From assembly GCF_018294505.1 (NCBI RefSeq), contig NC_057812.1, forward strand, positions 60,495,789 through 60,559,788: a DNA stretch of 64,000 nt, read 5' to 3'. Positions within the stretch are counted from its first letter, which is position 1. The number at the start of each line of letters is the position of its first letter. Positions 10,668 through 22,714 of the stretch are shown piece by piece. The position numbers were made by a program, and so were the translations under genes. The notes under the pieces were generated by a model. The model worked only from the letters and a program-made list of their open reading frames with translations. It was not told where the DNA came from and searched no databases. This DNA comes from Triticum aestivum (Eukaryota; Streptophyta; Magnoliopsida; Poales; Poaceae).

Positions 10668-13032
10668 CGGGCCTGAGGGATATCTATGTCTTTTCAACAG
10701 GAAAATGGATCTTCATGATCCAAGTTTATTGAACTCACGGCGTGTTACAACGGTTCGATTCCCTTTCATTCACATCGTTGGGGGTGTAGATTCATAACAC
10801 TTGTTATTGTATTGTATGTGTTGAGCTCATCGGAAGTAATGAGGCGATGGTTTGCTAAAATCGGATCACTCTGTATGTTTGAAGGTTTATAAGCCATCGT
10901 ATTTTCTTACGTTTTCTCTTTACATCTTTTATAAGACAAGATGAGCTGCATTATGTAGTGTCAGATCAAAGCTCAGATATGTTATTTTTTGATACTCTTG
11001 CAAACTAACGATTAAAAAAATCTGAACTTCTTTATACAGTTTCTAAAGTATCAACTATCCATTTAAAGTACCCATCAAATTCAAATCTAATTTGTGTTGG
11101 GAAAACCTCAAAGAATATTGTTGCTCTTAGATTTAATACAAGTAATTAATATGATCTCTGCATACCCAAAGAACTATCCTTTGTGACATGAGCTATCTGA
11201 ATATGCAAGTTTCCATATACACCAGTCATGCATGATCCCACGTCTGGAAGATTAAAACACAGATATGTTTTGATCATATACTAGAAAACAAAATCCGACT
11301 CTATGCACGCACGCCCTGCGTAGGCAGCTAATGTGTCATGTGGGAAGCTCACTTGGCAGAAGATAATTGAGCCAATTTTTCATGGGTGTCAAAGTTGAAG
11401 GGGTCAAAAGCTTAAATCAGGACGCCATCTGTTTGTTCTTGCAGAGGTCGGCTATATCATCTCTTTTTTTGATATAGCTTACCACTCTCAACTGTGTGTG
11501 CCAAATAGCTGAAGGAGTCAAGCTTGAGGGGGGCTCTCCAAGTCAATGAGATCACAACCACCTCATTCTTCCACACGAATCCAGCGAGCTAGCTAGAAGT
11601 AGATTAAGCACAGGAAAACGGAGATGAAAGAAGTAACCGGGGAGCACACGGTGCCACGTTGGCGTATCCCGAAATTCAAATTCTTGTGGCGATTCTAATC
11701 TCCACTGTAGAGGGCCGTGGCCAACAAAGTTCACACGGTCACAAAGACACAGCCTTCTACGCGAGCTTTGGCCACAAAATGTTTGCTCTTGCACTGAGGG
11801 TAGACCTTGAGGCAGACGGTTTCTGTCCTTTAGAAACCTTACCTGAGTGTCCGCAGTTCTGCAATCTTCCGGAGTATGCATCTACCCAACGATCTCAAGA
11901 ACGACAATTTTCGTGAAGACCTCAGGGGAATCGAATCTCGCTCAGGTGGAATCGTAGATCTATGTCTCCTCTTTTCTTTAACTCGCTTGCATGTAAGATT
12001 GGTGGAGATCTCAAAATTTTGGGGGGTCAACAATAGTGAGAGAGTGTATCAAAAATTATAACAAAGGCCGTGCGGTAAACGATGTATCGCTACCTGACCG
12101 CTTCATGGGTGTCAGAGGTGTCCCTCGCCGAAACACGATCGCGTTTTCCATCGTCTTCTCTGCTTCTTCTTCATGGGTGTCGGAGGTTCACGTTTCCTTG
12201 GCACGCACGCACGCACATGAATGAAAGAATGCGTTTCCTGCTCGATCGTACGTACGCGCGCGTCGAACCTGCGAGGCACGAAATGGATACAAAAAGAAAT
12301 TAACCTATGGAAGCAAAATGTATAGAGTTCAAACTATATTGCGATTTAGATGCTACATAACAAAGTAGCACGAACGTGGTACTTTGGGAACAGAACTAGT
12401 CTTCCATGGAAGCATGGAAATTTGAAATCATTACCACCATTGATCGGGATGCATAGTTTGAGATTTGTGTACCAAATTAACTAATTTTTGTAGAAGATAT
12501 GGTGTACACAACGGACAAAGCATATCGACACCTGTGAAAAATCGCCGAATCAAGATATGAACATAAGTAACACAAATCAACTCAAGTGCTTCAGATTTAA
12601 GTTGTACCAGGGCGACTAGCCGGGCTGTTCCGGGCTGGCAGGCTTCTTTGTGAAACTGAAACGGTTTACCAGCGTGATGGGGAGGATGGTAGTAGGGCAT
12701 GGTCCTACTGGTGAAGCAAGACGGCGAGAGGGACGCGAGGTCATCGGAGAGAGCAGCATTGGAGGCGGAGCAGCGCACGAGGGACGGGTCGCTGCACCGC
12801 AGCACTGGCTACCTGAAGCAGTTGTAGACGTCGCGGAGTGGGGTGGTGGCGGAGGTAGGTATCGCGGAGAGATTTTCTTGAATCAGGTTTATTTGGGCAG
12901 TTGGGTTAGAAATATATGCCACGAGATTGGAAGAGCATCAACGGCACATGACCCGTCTGATAAAAGTTTCCTACCAGACAACTGTATATAAGCGTTTTCC
13001 ATTTATTTTTGCGTTATCAGGCCGGCTGTCAT
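10668..13032. other. Intergenic region between the two converging genes
   Basis: It contains the 3' flank of the acyl-activating enzyme (AT-rich, with 'ttgttattgtattgtatg' near 10,800 as a possible poly(A) region) and the 3' flank of the carboxylesterase. Short open frames (for example near 11,550-11,920 and 12,430-12,990) show no recognisable domain and are not called. Confidence 0.4.
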
Positions 13033-14331
13033 CTAGAAGAAGTTGTTGATCACACAAGTCCAGGGAACTGCAGCAGATAATGGATCTTTGTGATGAGCGT
13101 TACCAGCAGTCATCAGCAGTCGACCTGAGATTAACCTATATCTTGTGTTGGATGGCCCAACCCTTCCAATCTTCAATGAAGTAGCAGTGTTACGTGGCAT
13201 ACTGGACCGTGTGCACCAGGCCTTCATGGCCATGCCATACCCAAACACGTCCTTGCACGGCGTCGTGGGCACGCCTAGCACCATAGGATTCGCAGGCGAC
13301 GAGTTGGGCTGCTGGTTTATGAACTCCACGAGGCTCCCCATGAGCCTCTTGCTGGTGGCCCTCAGCGGACTGTAGAGGTGGAAACCGTGCTCCTCGCCCT
13401 CCGACTCCACCACCGTCACCTCGCGGCGCCGCTGGATCATCCAAGGCCAACGCGAGTCGAGATCACGCATGCGGGCCGCCAGTCGGTGGCCGCGGCCCCG
13501 CAGGCTATCCTTACCGGCCACCGCGATGAGCACGCGGCGGCAAGCCAGCGATGAGATCTCCGAGGCCGGAGGGTCGATCCGGGGGTCGTCGTTGCCGGCC
13601 TGGCCGGCCGTCACGAACGGCCAGAGCCGGTCCACCCCGTTCGGTGGGAACACCGCCACGGTGGCTTCGTTGTCGTCCCACGCGAGCTCCAAAGGGAGCC
13701 GCTTGGCTCCCCAGAAGTAAGGCTGCACCATGATCAGCCCCTCGATGTCCATGATGTCGTTGTTGACTTCGTGGCTGGCGCGGACTGCCGTGTGGTAAAC
13801 GATGTTGCCGCCGGCGCTGTCGCCGGCCAGGAACGTGCGCGCGGGGTCGGCGTAGCTGGCCAGCCACGGGTCGGACAAGGACGCCGCCCACTGGAGCGCG
13901 GCCCAAGCGTCGTCGTAGGCCGCAGGTATGGGGAACTCCGGCGCCAGACGGTACTCCACCGACACGACGAGGGCCCCGGCGGAGGCGGCAAGGGAGGTCG
14001 CGTAGCGGTGGTACGTCCGGCCGAAAGCGCTTTCCGTGCAGAACGAGCCGCCATGGACGTAGATGACGAGAGGAAGCCGATTCCTGCCTGCGGTCTCGGC
14101 GGCACCGCACGGGAGGAACAGGCGCACAGACACGCCGGTGGCCTTGTCGACGACGACGTCCCTCGTCGCCACCCCACGGTTGCGGGCCTGATCCGACGAC
14201 GCCGGCACGAATGGACTGCGCAGGAAACGCTCGATGCTGCCGTCCTGGTACTTGCGTATGAACGGGTACATGTCCACGGAGATGTTACGTCCGTGGTTCT
14301 GATTCGCTGGAGAACTCTTGCTTGCCTGCAT
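13033..14331 (-). CDS. Carboxylesterase, plant CXE / GID1-like alpha/beta-hydrolase
   Basis: An intact intronless gene of the plant carboxylesterase class (hormone-sensitive-lipase group). These are cytosolic serine hydrolases acting on small esters; relatives include tuliposide-converting enzymes, 2-hydroxyisoflavanone dehydratase and the GID1 receptors. Counting from the chosen start (432 residues): SVDMYPFIRKYQDGSIERF near the N-terminus, oxyanion-hole HGG at 93-95, nucleophile Ser172 in GDSAGGN, Asp275 in AGKDS and His315 in EEHGFH. The triad is complete, so it is a catalyst rather than a GID1-type receptor, which lacks the His. The frame opens 24 codons further up (ATG at 14401-14403). 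A TATA box lies immediately above that codon, so transcription probably starts below it and the ATG at 14329-14331 is preferred. The tail after EFINQQ is long but open. Confidence 0.9.
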   Translation of the reverse strand: MQASKSSPANQNHGRNISVDMYPFIRKYQDGSIERFLRSPFVPASSDQARNRGVATRDVVVDKATGVSVRLFLPCGAAETAGRNRLPLVIYVHGGSFCTESAFGRTYHRYATSLAASAGALVVSVEYRLAPEFPIPAAYDDAWAALQWAASLSDPWLASYADPARTFLAGDSAGGNIVYHTAVRASHEVNNDIMDIEGLIMVQPYFWGAKRLPLELAWDDNEATVAVFPPNGVDRLWPFVTAGQAGNDDPRIDPPASEISSLACRRVLIAVAGKDSLRGRGHRLAARMRDLDSRWPWMIQRRREVTVVESEGEEHGFHLYSPLRATSKRLMGSLVEFINQQPNSSPANPMVLGVPTTPCKDVFGYGMAMKAWCTRSSMPRNTATSLKIGRVGPSNTRYRLISGRLLMTAGNAHHKDPLSAAVPWTCVINNFF

Positions 14332-14404
14332 GGCGCAGTTGAGCTGCTCTAGTTTGGAACGCTTGTTTTGAATTGTGCTGCGTCGACGTTGGCTGCATCT
14401 CATG

Positions 14405-14416
14405 GGATTTTATAGA
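14405..14416 (-). promoter_or_regulatory. TATA box of the carboxylesterase gene
   Basis: Read on the minus strand the sequence is 'gctctataaaatccc'. It lies 2 to 14 bp above the upper in-frame ATG and about 75 bp above the preferred ATG. Plant TATA boxes usually lie about 30 bp above the start of transcription, which supports the lower ATG. This is inferred from spacing only. Confidence 0.6.
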
Positions 14417-15174
14417 GCGATTTGCTTCATTGGCACTTTACTAATGAGATTCGGACGGAATCGACGGTAGTCGATTGGTCTGATGCATTACCTCCCATCA
14501 GACTATAGGGTAGAAGAGTTTTCCTTAGAAATATGTCTCCATGAATAAATATGACTATTTTCATTTTCAGTGTTATAAATATGCTTTGAAAGAGACCAAG
14601 TGGTTGTAGTCTGCCAATTATTGACGCGTCACGCGTAAATGGTCAAATGTCATTTTCTGTTAGATCTTATCCCATTATGGCTTTACCGTTGCAGCTATGC
14701 GAATATATCAACTACTTATGGGAAGGACCATATTTTCGTCGATGTTGCATTGGGTGACCACCTGCTGCCAAAAGGGTTTGATTTGGGTTAGCAGTAGCAC
14801 CCGTTAACCATTTCTGTTTCTCATTATAATTGTAGATTTGTTTTGTTCTTCTTCTTTTGAGCGAAAATTAATAGTCTTGGCACGTGCCAGTGCATAACTG
14901 CAGCATCCGTGCTACACACGTGTCGTTAAATTGGGCCTCCATAATTAAAAAATCTAGACAGGTTGATACAATGATTTAACAAGAATGTTATGCATTTCGC
15001 AGCAGCTTTTCGTGGAATGTCTTCTGTAAGTGCATGGAGGATATGGCACGAGCAAATGGGTTGCCGATCCAAACCTTCGCAGCATTTCACTCTTTGTCAG
15101 TTCGAAAAGAGTCTTTAAAATTAAAGATAGTTGCTTCTTGAGTGGGTAATGTATTTCAAGCATTGTACGACCAT
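14417..15174. other. Upstream flank of the carboxylesterase gene
   Basis: No gene was found. Two G-box cores (CACGTG) occur at 14881-14886 and 14917-14922, roughly 550-590 bp above the start codon. They could bind bZIP/bHLH factors, but chance occurrence is possible. Confidence 0.35.
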
Positions 15175-15290
15175 GCGTTCATCTGCTATTAATAGCATGA
15201 AATAATGCCTATCGCGAGAGAAGCAACCGCCCCTTTCTCGCAGCTATTATGGATGACCACCTGCCCAACTAGGTCCACTAGTCATCAGCC
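15175..15290 (+). repeat. Start of repeat copy A (matches 21283-21386)
   Basis: Beginning 'gttcatctgctattaatag' and ending 'cccaactaggtcca', this block is repeated near-identically at 21283-21386. There it runs straight into 'ttttggtaagctagctcac'. In copy A that continuation appears only at 17905, so about 2.6 kb separates the two parts. Confidence 0.75.
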
Positions 15291-17904
15291 CATGCACCTG
15301 CACAGGCTAGAAATTTTTAAAAAGAAAATAGATCTTTTGAAAATAATTCAATTTTCATCGATATATCCATCTGTTAAAAATACAAAATAGACTTGGGAAC
15401 ATGCTTTTTAAGATGATCATTAGAAACATAAACCATTTTTCATGATTGTTAGGGCCCAATTAATACGGTGAAACCTTACATACCTTTAGTTCGTTCATGA
15501 TTAAATGGTATGCTTCAATGCTACTCCCTCCGTTTCTAAATATTTGTCTTTTTAGAGATTTCAACAAGTGAGGATTATGGAGGGCGTACAAGTTTTTGCC
15601 GTGTTTCAAATCATGACAATCAACTACACAAAAAATGTAAAGATGAAGAATATATTAAGAATACCTCCTTTTGGTGATAATATATCATTGAGCAGTAGAT
15701 AAACCATGTAATACCACAAATTAGTACATCCATGAATGTCGGGTAAGCATATGCGTTTTCTATATACATACATGCAAGGATGGGGCAAACATTAATTAAA
15801 CCCATTAAGAGTCGCCTGAATGGTGGCCAACCAGCTATGCCATGTGGCGCAAGTTGGTTGGCCATGGTGAAAAACCTTTGAGATATTATTTTTAGATGGA
15901 GATGAGGAATTTTTTTGAAATGTTTTTTTCCTTTTCAGATGAAGGTGATGACCTCACACTTTTTTTTAAGTGGAGGGCTACGCATAGTGGCGCTTGCTGG
16001 TACGTTGCGTTGGTGATATTTTATTTTCTTTTTTACTTCTTTTTCTAGATGAAGGTGATGATTTTTTAAAATGTATTTCTAGATGAAGGCGAGGACTTCA
16101 TGTATTTGTTCTAAATAAAAAATCTACGCACAACTTTCTCTTAAGTGGGGCCACTGGGTGGCGCTCCAACCACTAGTATAATTCAAGCATCATGATTAAA
16201 GATGGCATGAGGATGATTTCAACGAAAAAAACACACATGACATGTTGCAAACATTTCTGGAGTTGCAACTCAGCATCTCACACTCTATCACTACTCCACA
16301 GTAGCCCCTTTCCTCTAATGATCAGTCGATGCCGCACAATTCTAGAAGCACATACAGAAAATCAAAGATGATTTTAAAACGTAAGTACACCGTAAGAGTA
16401 CTATATATATAATGGCATATAATCTGATTATAAAGAAAAGATGCAGGGTTAAGAAACTGTAAGTATGAAGCTACCATATAATCCCTACAGTTCATATTTT
16501 TTCAAGCCCCACATGTCGAATCATATACTTACAATAAGTTGTGCGCAATATAATTGATAAATTTATATTATTTCATATAAAAAGTTATCTAAAAATATAA
16601 TAATTGACTACACAACATTTGTGAGTAATATCTGAGTATGCAATAATTGTTAGCATATTCTTTGCCTTCATTCAAAGTGATACAGATACAGCCAGAGCCA
16701 TGATAAGGTTGGCAGACCACCATTTAGCAGCCCGGCACCAGCAAACGTTAGGATCGCAAAAATATTTGCGACTTCTGCCGCTAACGTGCAAGATCAGCAT
16801 GACACAAAGAGCTCGTGTAGAGTCAGACATAGGTGGGCACATGATTTCTCCACCTTGCACCAATGACCGGTGGCTTTGACAACATGTACACCAGAGAAAA
16901 AAAATCAAATGCTTATTCTTTTTCTATGAAAAACAACATTAGGTGGGGGCTGGTACGCACTACTGGGAGATGCAACGATAGCCAGATCTGTTTTGTTTTG
17001 TTTTGATTGGAACACGGGTCGTAGATGTTGTCTGTTTTTTTAAATGGCTGGACATGAGTGTTGAGGAATCCTTTTAAACCTTTTTCACTATACGTGATAG
17101 ATGTCTTGTTTTGTTTTTGAAAGAACTTGGACGTGGGGATTAAGGACTCTTTGTTCTGTACGTATAACCATATGTACTTTCTATTTTGATTGAAACATGG
17201 ATGTGGGTGTGTGTTTTAATGAATGACTGAACACAAGTAATGATAATCCTTTATAAGTATGTGATAGTTCAGGAATCATTTTTTAGTACGTGATGAATGT
17301 CTCCTCTTGGACTCTCGTATAAAAAAAGATTCCATGATTCTTTATCTTCAAGGACTCCAGTATTTTATTTTAAAGTTCCATTATTCCTTTGTTGATCCTA
17401 GCCATACAATTTATATCCTAAGGTTAATTTTATGTTCTTTTGAGGATCGATTAACGTGGAGGCTTCATTGGTGCTTCTAATTAGTAAAAATAAAAACGAG
17501 CCGGGACTCCTCTCTATGTGACGGTTGTAAATCTCTAATCTGGAGATCAGATGGTCAATTTACTTTGTTTGCTAGGATTAACTTCCTTTTTGATGTGAGG
17601 CTTTCCTTTTATTTTGAGGGAACTGATCCAAGATTTATTTATTTTGTATACCATTAACATTGAACGTGTTAGATGTCTTTTTTGTGGGACGGGACCATCT
17701 CTGTTACGCTAGTTTTCCTTTCATCCTGGACGTAAATTCTACAATCCAACGATGTAATTAATTTTTATGATGTGGATTAATGAGAGTACATAAAAGGTGC
17801 CTCCAATTAGTAAGATAAAATGTTCTTTTGAGGATTAACGTGGAGACTTCATTGGTGCTTCTAATTAGTAAAAATATATATAAGATAAGATATAAGATAT
17901 ACGA
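15291..17904. other. AT-rich stretch splitting repeat copy A
   Basis: Non-coding DNA present in copy A and absent from copy B. It includes a truncated Stowaway end at 15524-15582 ('ctccctccgtttctaaatat'). A roughly 55 bp segment occurs at 17433-17487 and again at 17820-17875 (core 'gcttcattggtgcttctaat' shifted by one base at its start). No open frame of note and no terminal repeats were identified. Confidence 0.4.
15524..15582. mobile_element. Stowaway MITE left-end fragment
   Basis: After a TA the sequence begins 'ctccctccgtttctaaatat' and continues 'ttgtctttttagagatttc', a very common Triticeae Stowaway start. It then breaks off without a right end. Confidence 0.6.
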
Positions 17905-18263
17905 TTTTTTGGGTAAGCTAGCTCACATCTACTTATGAAGTGATGGCTGTCGCTATACGTTTATGGGTACACTTACATTCAGTACACTACCCGAAACACT
18001 CTCTTTACTGACTGTCGGCATCTTTACCGAGTGTATTTTGTCGAACACGCGATAAATCCTATATCCCAAAATCAAATGACTAAGAAAAAACTCAGTAAAT
18101 ACTAAACACTTGCTATAGCCAATGCTATACTGAGTGTTGAACCAATGACACTCCGTAGCGTCCGAGACATTTGGCAAACAGCACGTGAAGGTGTCCCTCC
18201 TTTCCGCGGTTGACAGCAGGGTGATGCCGCGTCCATCTTTGCTGAATGTTTCTTTGCAGCCGC
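17905..18263 (+). repeat. CACTA-like repeat, copy A, left part
   Basis: It contains short inverted words 'ttaccgagtgt' and 'cactcagtaaat' in both orientations, the type of subterminal repeat seen in CACTA (En/Spm) elements of grasses. It is colinear with 21387-21750. The copy is interrupted after 'tttgcagccgc' by an Angela LTR and resumes at 19991. No CACTA terminus or transposase was found, so the class is inferred from the motif only. Confidence 0.55.
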
Positions 18264-19990
18264 TGAAGGAAATATGCCCTAAAGGCAATAATAAAGTTAT
18301 TATTTATTTTCTTATATCATGATAAATGTTTATTATTCATGCTAGAATTGTATTAACCGAAAACTTAGTACATGTGTGAATACATAAACAAACAGAGTGT
18401 CCCTAGTATGCCTCTACTTGACTAGCTCGTTAATCAAAGATGGTTAAGTTTCCTAGCCATGGACATGTGTTGTCATTTGATGAACGGGATCACATCATTA
18501 GAGAATGATGTGATGGACTAGACCCATCCGTTAGCTTAGCACTATGATCGTTTAGTTTATTGCTATTGCTTTCTTCACGACTTATACATGTTCCTATGAC
18601 TATGAGATTATGCAACTCCTGAATACCGGAGGAACACTTAGTGTGCTATCAAACGTCACAGCGTAACTGGGTGATTATAAAGATGCTCTACAGGTGTCTC
18701 CGATGGTGTTTGTTGAGTTGGCATAGATCGAGATTAGGATTTGTCACTCCGATTGTCGGAGAGGTATCTCTGGGCCCTCTCGATAATGCACATCACTATA
18801 GGCCTGACAAGCAATGTGACTAATGAGTTAGTTGTGGGATAATGCATTATGGAACGAGTAAAGAGACTTGCCGGTAACGAGATTGAACTAGGTATGAGGA
18901 TACCGACGATCGAATCTCGGGCAAGTAACATACCGATGACAAAGGGAACAACGTATGCTGTTATGCAGTTGACCGATAAAGATCTTCGTAGAATATGTAG
19001 GAACCAATATGAGCATCCAGGTTCCGCTATTGGTTATTGACCGAAGATGAGTCTCGGTCATGTCTACATAGTTCTCGAACCCGTAGGGTCCGCACACTTA
19101 ACGTTTAGTGACGATCGATATTATGAGTTTATGTGTTTTGATGTACCGAAGGTTGTTCGGAGTCCCGGATGTGACCATGGGCATGACGAGGAGTCTCGAA
19201 ATGATCGAGACGTAAAGAACGATATATTGGATGACTATGTTTGGACATCGAAAAGGTTTTGGGTGAGTTCGTGCATTTACCGGAGTACCGGGAGGTTACT
19301 GGAACCCCCCGGAAAGTATATGGGCCTTATTGGGCCATAGTGGGAGAGAGGAGAAGGACGCCTAGGAGGGGGCACCCCCCAAGCCCAATCCGAATTGGGT
19401 GGGGGCCGACCCCCCTTTCCTTTCTCCTTCCTCCCCCTTCCTTCCTCTCCTAGTCCAACTAGGGAAGGGGGGGGGGGATCCTACTTCCGGTGGGAGTAGG
19501 ACTCCTCCAGGGCGCGCCATAGAGGGCCGGCCCTCCCCCCTCCTCCACTCCTTTATATACGGGGGAGGGGGGCACCACAAAGACACATAAGTTGACAATT
19601 GTCTTAACCATGTGCGGTGCCCTCCTCCACCATAATCCACCTCGGTCATATCGTTGCAGTGCTTAGGCGAAGCCCTGTTCCGGTAGCTTCATCATCACCG
19701 TCAACACGCCGTCGTGCTGAGGAAACTCTCCCTCGACACTCAGCTGGATCTAGAGTTCACGGGACGTCTCCGAGCTGAACGTGTGCAGATTGCGGAGGTG
19801 TCGTACCTTCGGTGCTAGGATCGGTCGGATCGTGAAGACGTTTAACTACATCAACTACGTTGTCATAACGCTTCCGCTTATGGTCTACGAGGGTACGTGG
19901 ACAACACTCTTCCCCTCTCGTTGCTATGCATCACCTAGATAAATCTTGCATCTGCGTAGGAATTTTTTGAAATTACTGTGTTCCCCAATA
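18264..19990 (+). mobile_element. Solo LTR of an Angela/BARE-type Copia element
   Basis: It begins 'tgaaggaaatatgcccta' and ends 'gaaattactgtgttccccaa' + 'ta'; its length (about 1.73 kb) and internal sequence match the other Angela LTRs here. No primer-binding site or interior adjoins it, and the split repeat resumes directly on the right, so it is a solo LTR in the plus orientation. The five flanking bases (GCCGC and AACAC) do not match, so the target duplication has decayed or the copy is recombinant. Confidence 0.88.
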
Positions 19991-20720
19991 AACACTCAGT
20001 TAAATAAGTTAGTAATTGTCCTAGGGATTTCACGGGAATAGGTATTACTTCTATGAAGGATGGTGGAGTACCCGCCTCTTGAGGCTCTTAGATGACGAGA
20101 GTGCCCTCCCAGTCGCTCATTTCTAGGTGGCATGCCACAAGGATTTCTCAGGGGCTCTCTGCATCGTCTGATCTGCCCAGACAGGTGGACCACCGGCACC
20201 CTAGGGGCCACCGTCACGCGGCGGTTTTGGCGCGCCCGTGAGCCCCAGCGTGTTGGCCCGCGCACAACTGTCTATACGAACCCACTTGTCGGCGGCGTCA
20301 GCCATCCTTCGGGATGTGTTGCTCACGCGGGCCGACAGGAGGCGTGCGTACGACTTGGCGAGGAGGCCTCTCACGGCTGGCTTCTTGGGGCCATCCGTGG
20401 CGGCCGAACTCCCCAGATAGCGCGCACTCGGGCGAACCGCCTTGGGAATCCATGACAGGTGGACCATGAGGGGCGTTTTACCGTGCCCGCATTCGAGGGC
20501 TCGTATGCTTGCACGCGCGCGCTGTAATGCCTTGACCCGTCTATCGCCATCTTTGGCCCTCGATGTGTTACATCGGTCTCACTAGCCAGCCAGACGTATG
20601 CGACGTGCTTTTTAAGTCGCGCGAGCCGTGCAGGCGTGTGTCCGCATGCCCGGCTGTCTCTGCATGCACCAGCTGGGGCGGGGTGTTAGCCACACACCGC
20701 ACATACATGCATACAGTGGT
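19991..20720 (+). repeat. CACTA-like repeat, copy A, right part
   Basis: It continues copy A after the solo LTR: 'aacactcagttaaataagtt' corresponds to 'acactccgttaaataagtt' at 21741. Colinear GC-rich similarity with copy B continues up to the 'catgcaccagc...ttagccac' block at about 20,667-20,700. No open frame with a recognisable domain was found. Confidence 0.55.
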
Positions 20721-21282
20721 CAAGCCGGCTTTTGTTGGGGAGCAGCAACAACGACGCGTCAACGGTTCATTCTAGCAGCTGTAGTGGTCATTTTGTTAGA
20801 GACCTTGATGTAATTTTCATTATGTTTGAGCTGCTTCGTATTTCTAATAAATTTTTAACAGTCTGCATCTTTTTGAAAAAGAAATAGAAAATCTATGCAA
20901 AGATGGATAATACCTCTATCACATGTTACTGTCTTGTTTCTCCCTCAATTTTGCCGATTAAAACTCGATTAGAAATATTTCTCCATGAAAGAAATGTGAG
21001 TGTTTTCATTCTCGGTCTTTCAGGCCATGGAAATCAAGTGCTTGACTCTTCTCCAGTTCAAGAATGGGCTCAAGGTGAACCTGAATAAGCCAGAAATGTA
21101 ATATGTATATATCTATATATATACACACCTGGGTTCCCAGCGTGTATGTATGATGTTCTTTTTTTCCCTCCATATGTACGTTGTTACTTGCTATTCATGA
21201 AGATCCCCAGCGTCCAACTCATGCGGATGCAACAAGAAAATAATGATCGACCGTTCCCAGCTGCTAGCAGTAAAAAAAGTTT
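20721..21282. other. Spacer between repeat copies A and B
   Basis: No gene or recognisable repeat apart from short AT-rich runs ('tatatatctatatatata' near 21,105). Confidence 0.3.
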
Positions 21283-22709
21283 GCGTTCATCTGCTATTAA
21301 TAGTATGAAATAATGCCTATCACGACAGAAGCAACTACCCCTTTGTCTCAGTTATTATGGATGACCACCTACCCAACTAGGTCCATTTTTGGTAAGCTAG
21401 CTCACTCATCTACTTAGGAAGTGATGGCAGTCGCTATATGTTTATATGGGTACACTTACATTCAGTACAGTACACGAAACACTCTCTTTAACGACTGTCG
21501 CAATCTTTACCGAGTGTATTTTGTCAAACACGTGGTAAATCCTATATCCTAAATCAGGTGACAGGGAAAACACTCAGTAAATACAAAACACTTGGTATAG
21601 GCAATGCTTTACCGAGTGTCGAAGGAATGACTCTCCGTAACGTTTGAGACATTTGGCAACAACCAGCGAAGGTGTCCTTGCTTTCGGCGGTTGACAGCAG
21701 GGTGATGTCGCGTCCATCTTTGCCGACTGTTTCTCTGCAGACACTCCGTTAAATAAGTTAGCAATTATCATTGTTCATCTTTACTGAGTGTTTCCCCGCA
21801 CTTGGTAAACTTAATTTATATATTTGTTTATTTTGAGATGAGGTATAAATTTTGATAGAACTCTCAATAGTTGAACATATAGTTAAAAGAGAAGTCTTTT
21901 GTGGACATGTAGTTAAAATATTTTTGTAATAGTCACAAGGATTTCATGGCAATAGACATTACACCTATAAAGGATGCTGGAATACCCGCCTCCTGAGGTT
22001 CTTAGAGGGTGAGAGTGCCCTCTGAGCCGTTCGTTTCCGGCTAGAATGTCGCGGGGGCCACACAGGGGCTCTTCGCGCCGTCCGATAAGTCCGGACAGTG
22101 CGCACCTGGGCGACCTGCATTGGTGGTCCATGACGGGTGGACCGCTGGCGCGCTCGGGGCCACCGTCACGTGACTATTTCAACGCGCCTGCAAGAGACCC
22201 TCCCCCCACCCTCGCCCGCCCACGTGTTGTCCCATTCGCAACTGTCCTGGAGGACAGGTGTGTTGCTCACGCTAGGCTGCACGAGGTGTGCGCACCGCTC
22301 GGCGAGGAGGCCTACCGTGCCGTTCAATTCACGCTAGCCTGGCGTGGCTGGCTCCATGTGGCTATCCGTGCCGTCCGATTTTCCTGGACAGCGTGCACGA
22401 GGGTGACCTGCCTTGGAGGTCCTTGATGGCTGGACTGCAGGGCACTTTCGTCCATGCCTGTGAGGGTTCGAGTGCTCGCCCGCGCCCATCGAAATTCCTG
22501 GACCTGTCTTTCAGCATCTTCGGCCCCCGACGGGATCGCGCCAGCCAGCCTAACGCATGTGGCGGCATTTTTAGTCTCGTGAGTCATGCAGGCACGTGTG
22601 CTCATGGCCGGTTGTGCGTGCATGCACCAGCCGGGACAGGACATTAGCCACGCCGTGCGCATGTGCGTGCTACGTCACACGTTCGAGAGACGCCTGCCCG
22701 GGCACTCTA
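21283..22709 (+). repeat. CACTA-like repeat, copy B
   Basis: A second, uninterrupted copy of the segment at 15175-15290/17905-18263/19991-20720. It shows the same 'ttaccgagtgt', 'cactcagtaaat' and 'tttactgagtgt' words plus about 150 bp (21,775-21,925) not found in copy A. Base changes are frequent, so the duplication is old. It is cut on the right by the CACAC target duplication of the Gypsy array. Confidence 0.6.
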
Positions 22710-22714
22710 CACAC
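22710..22714 (+). repeat. Target-site duplication CACAC (left), Gypsy array
   Basis: The five bases CACAC directly precede the first LTR and recur at 41444-41448 directly after the last LTR, so the whole 18.7 kb between them behaves as one insertion. Confidence 0.8.

Noticed and set aside
12650..12991. A 113-codon plus-strand frame downstream of the carboxylesterase.
   Set aside because: Low-complexity Gly/Arg-rich translation, no domain and no splice context.
13511..14352. Long frames of 147-199 codons on both strands over the carboxylesterase.
   Set aside because: They are shadow frames of the GC-rich coding sequence. The esterase frame alone carries the catalytic motifs.
164..14403. A terpene-type biosynthetic gene cluster (terpene synthase, acyl-activating enzyme, carboxylesterase).
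   Set aside because: The terpene synthase is only a broken 3' relic, the acyl-activating enzyme is a widely conserved peroxisomal type, and no P450, acyltransferase or shared promoter motif is seen. Proximity alone does not support it.
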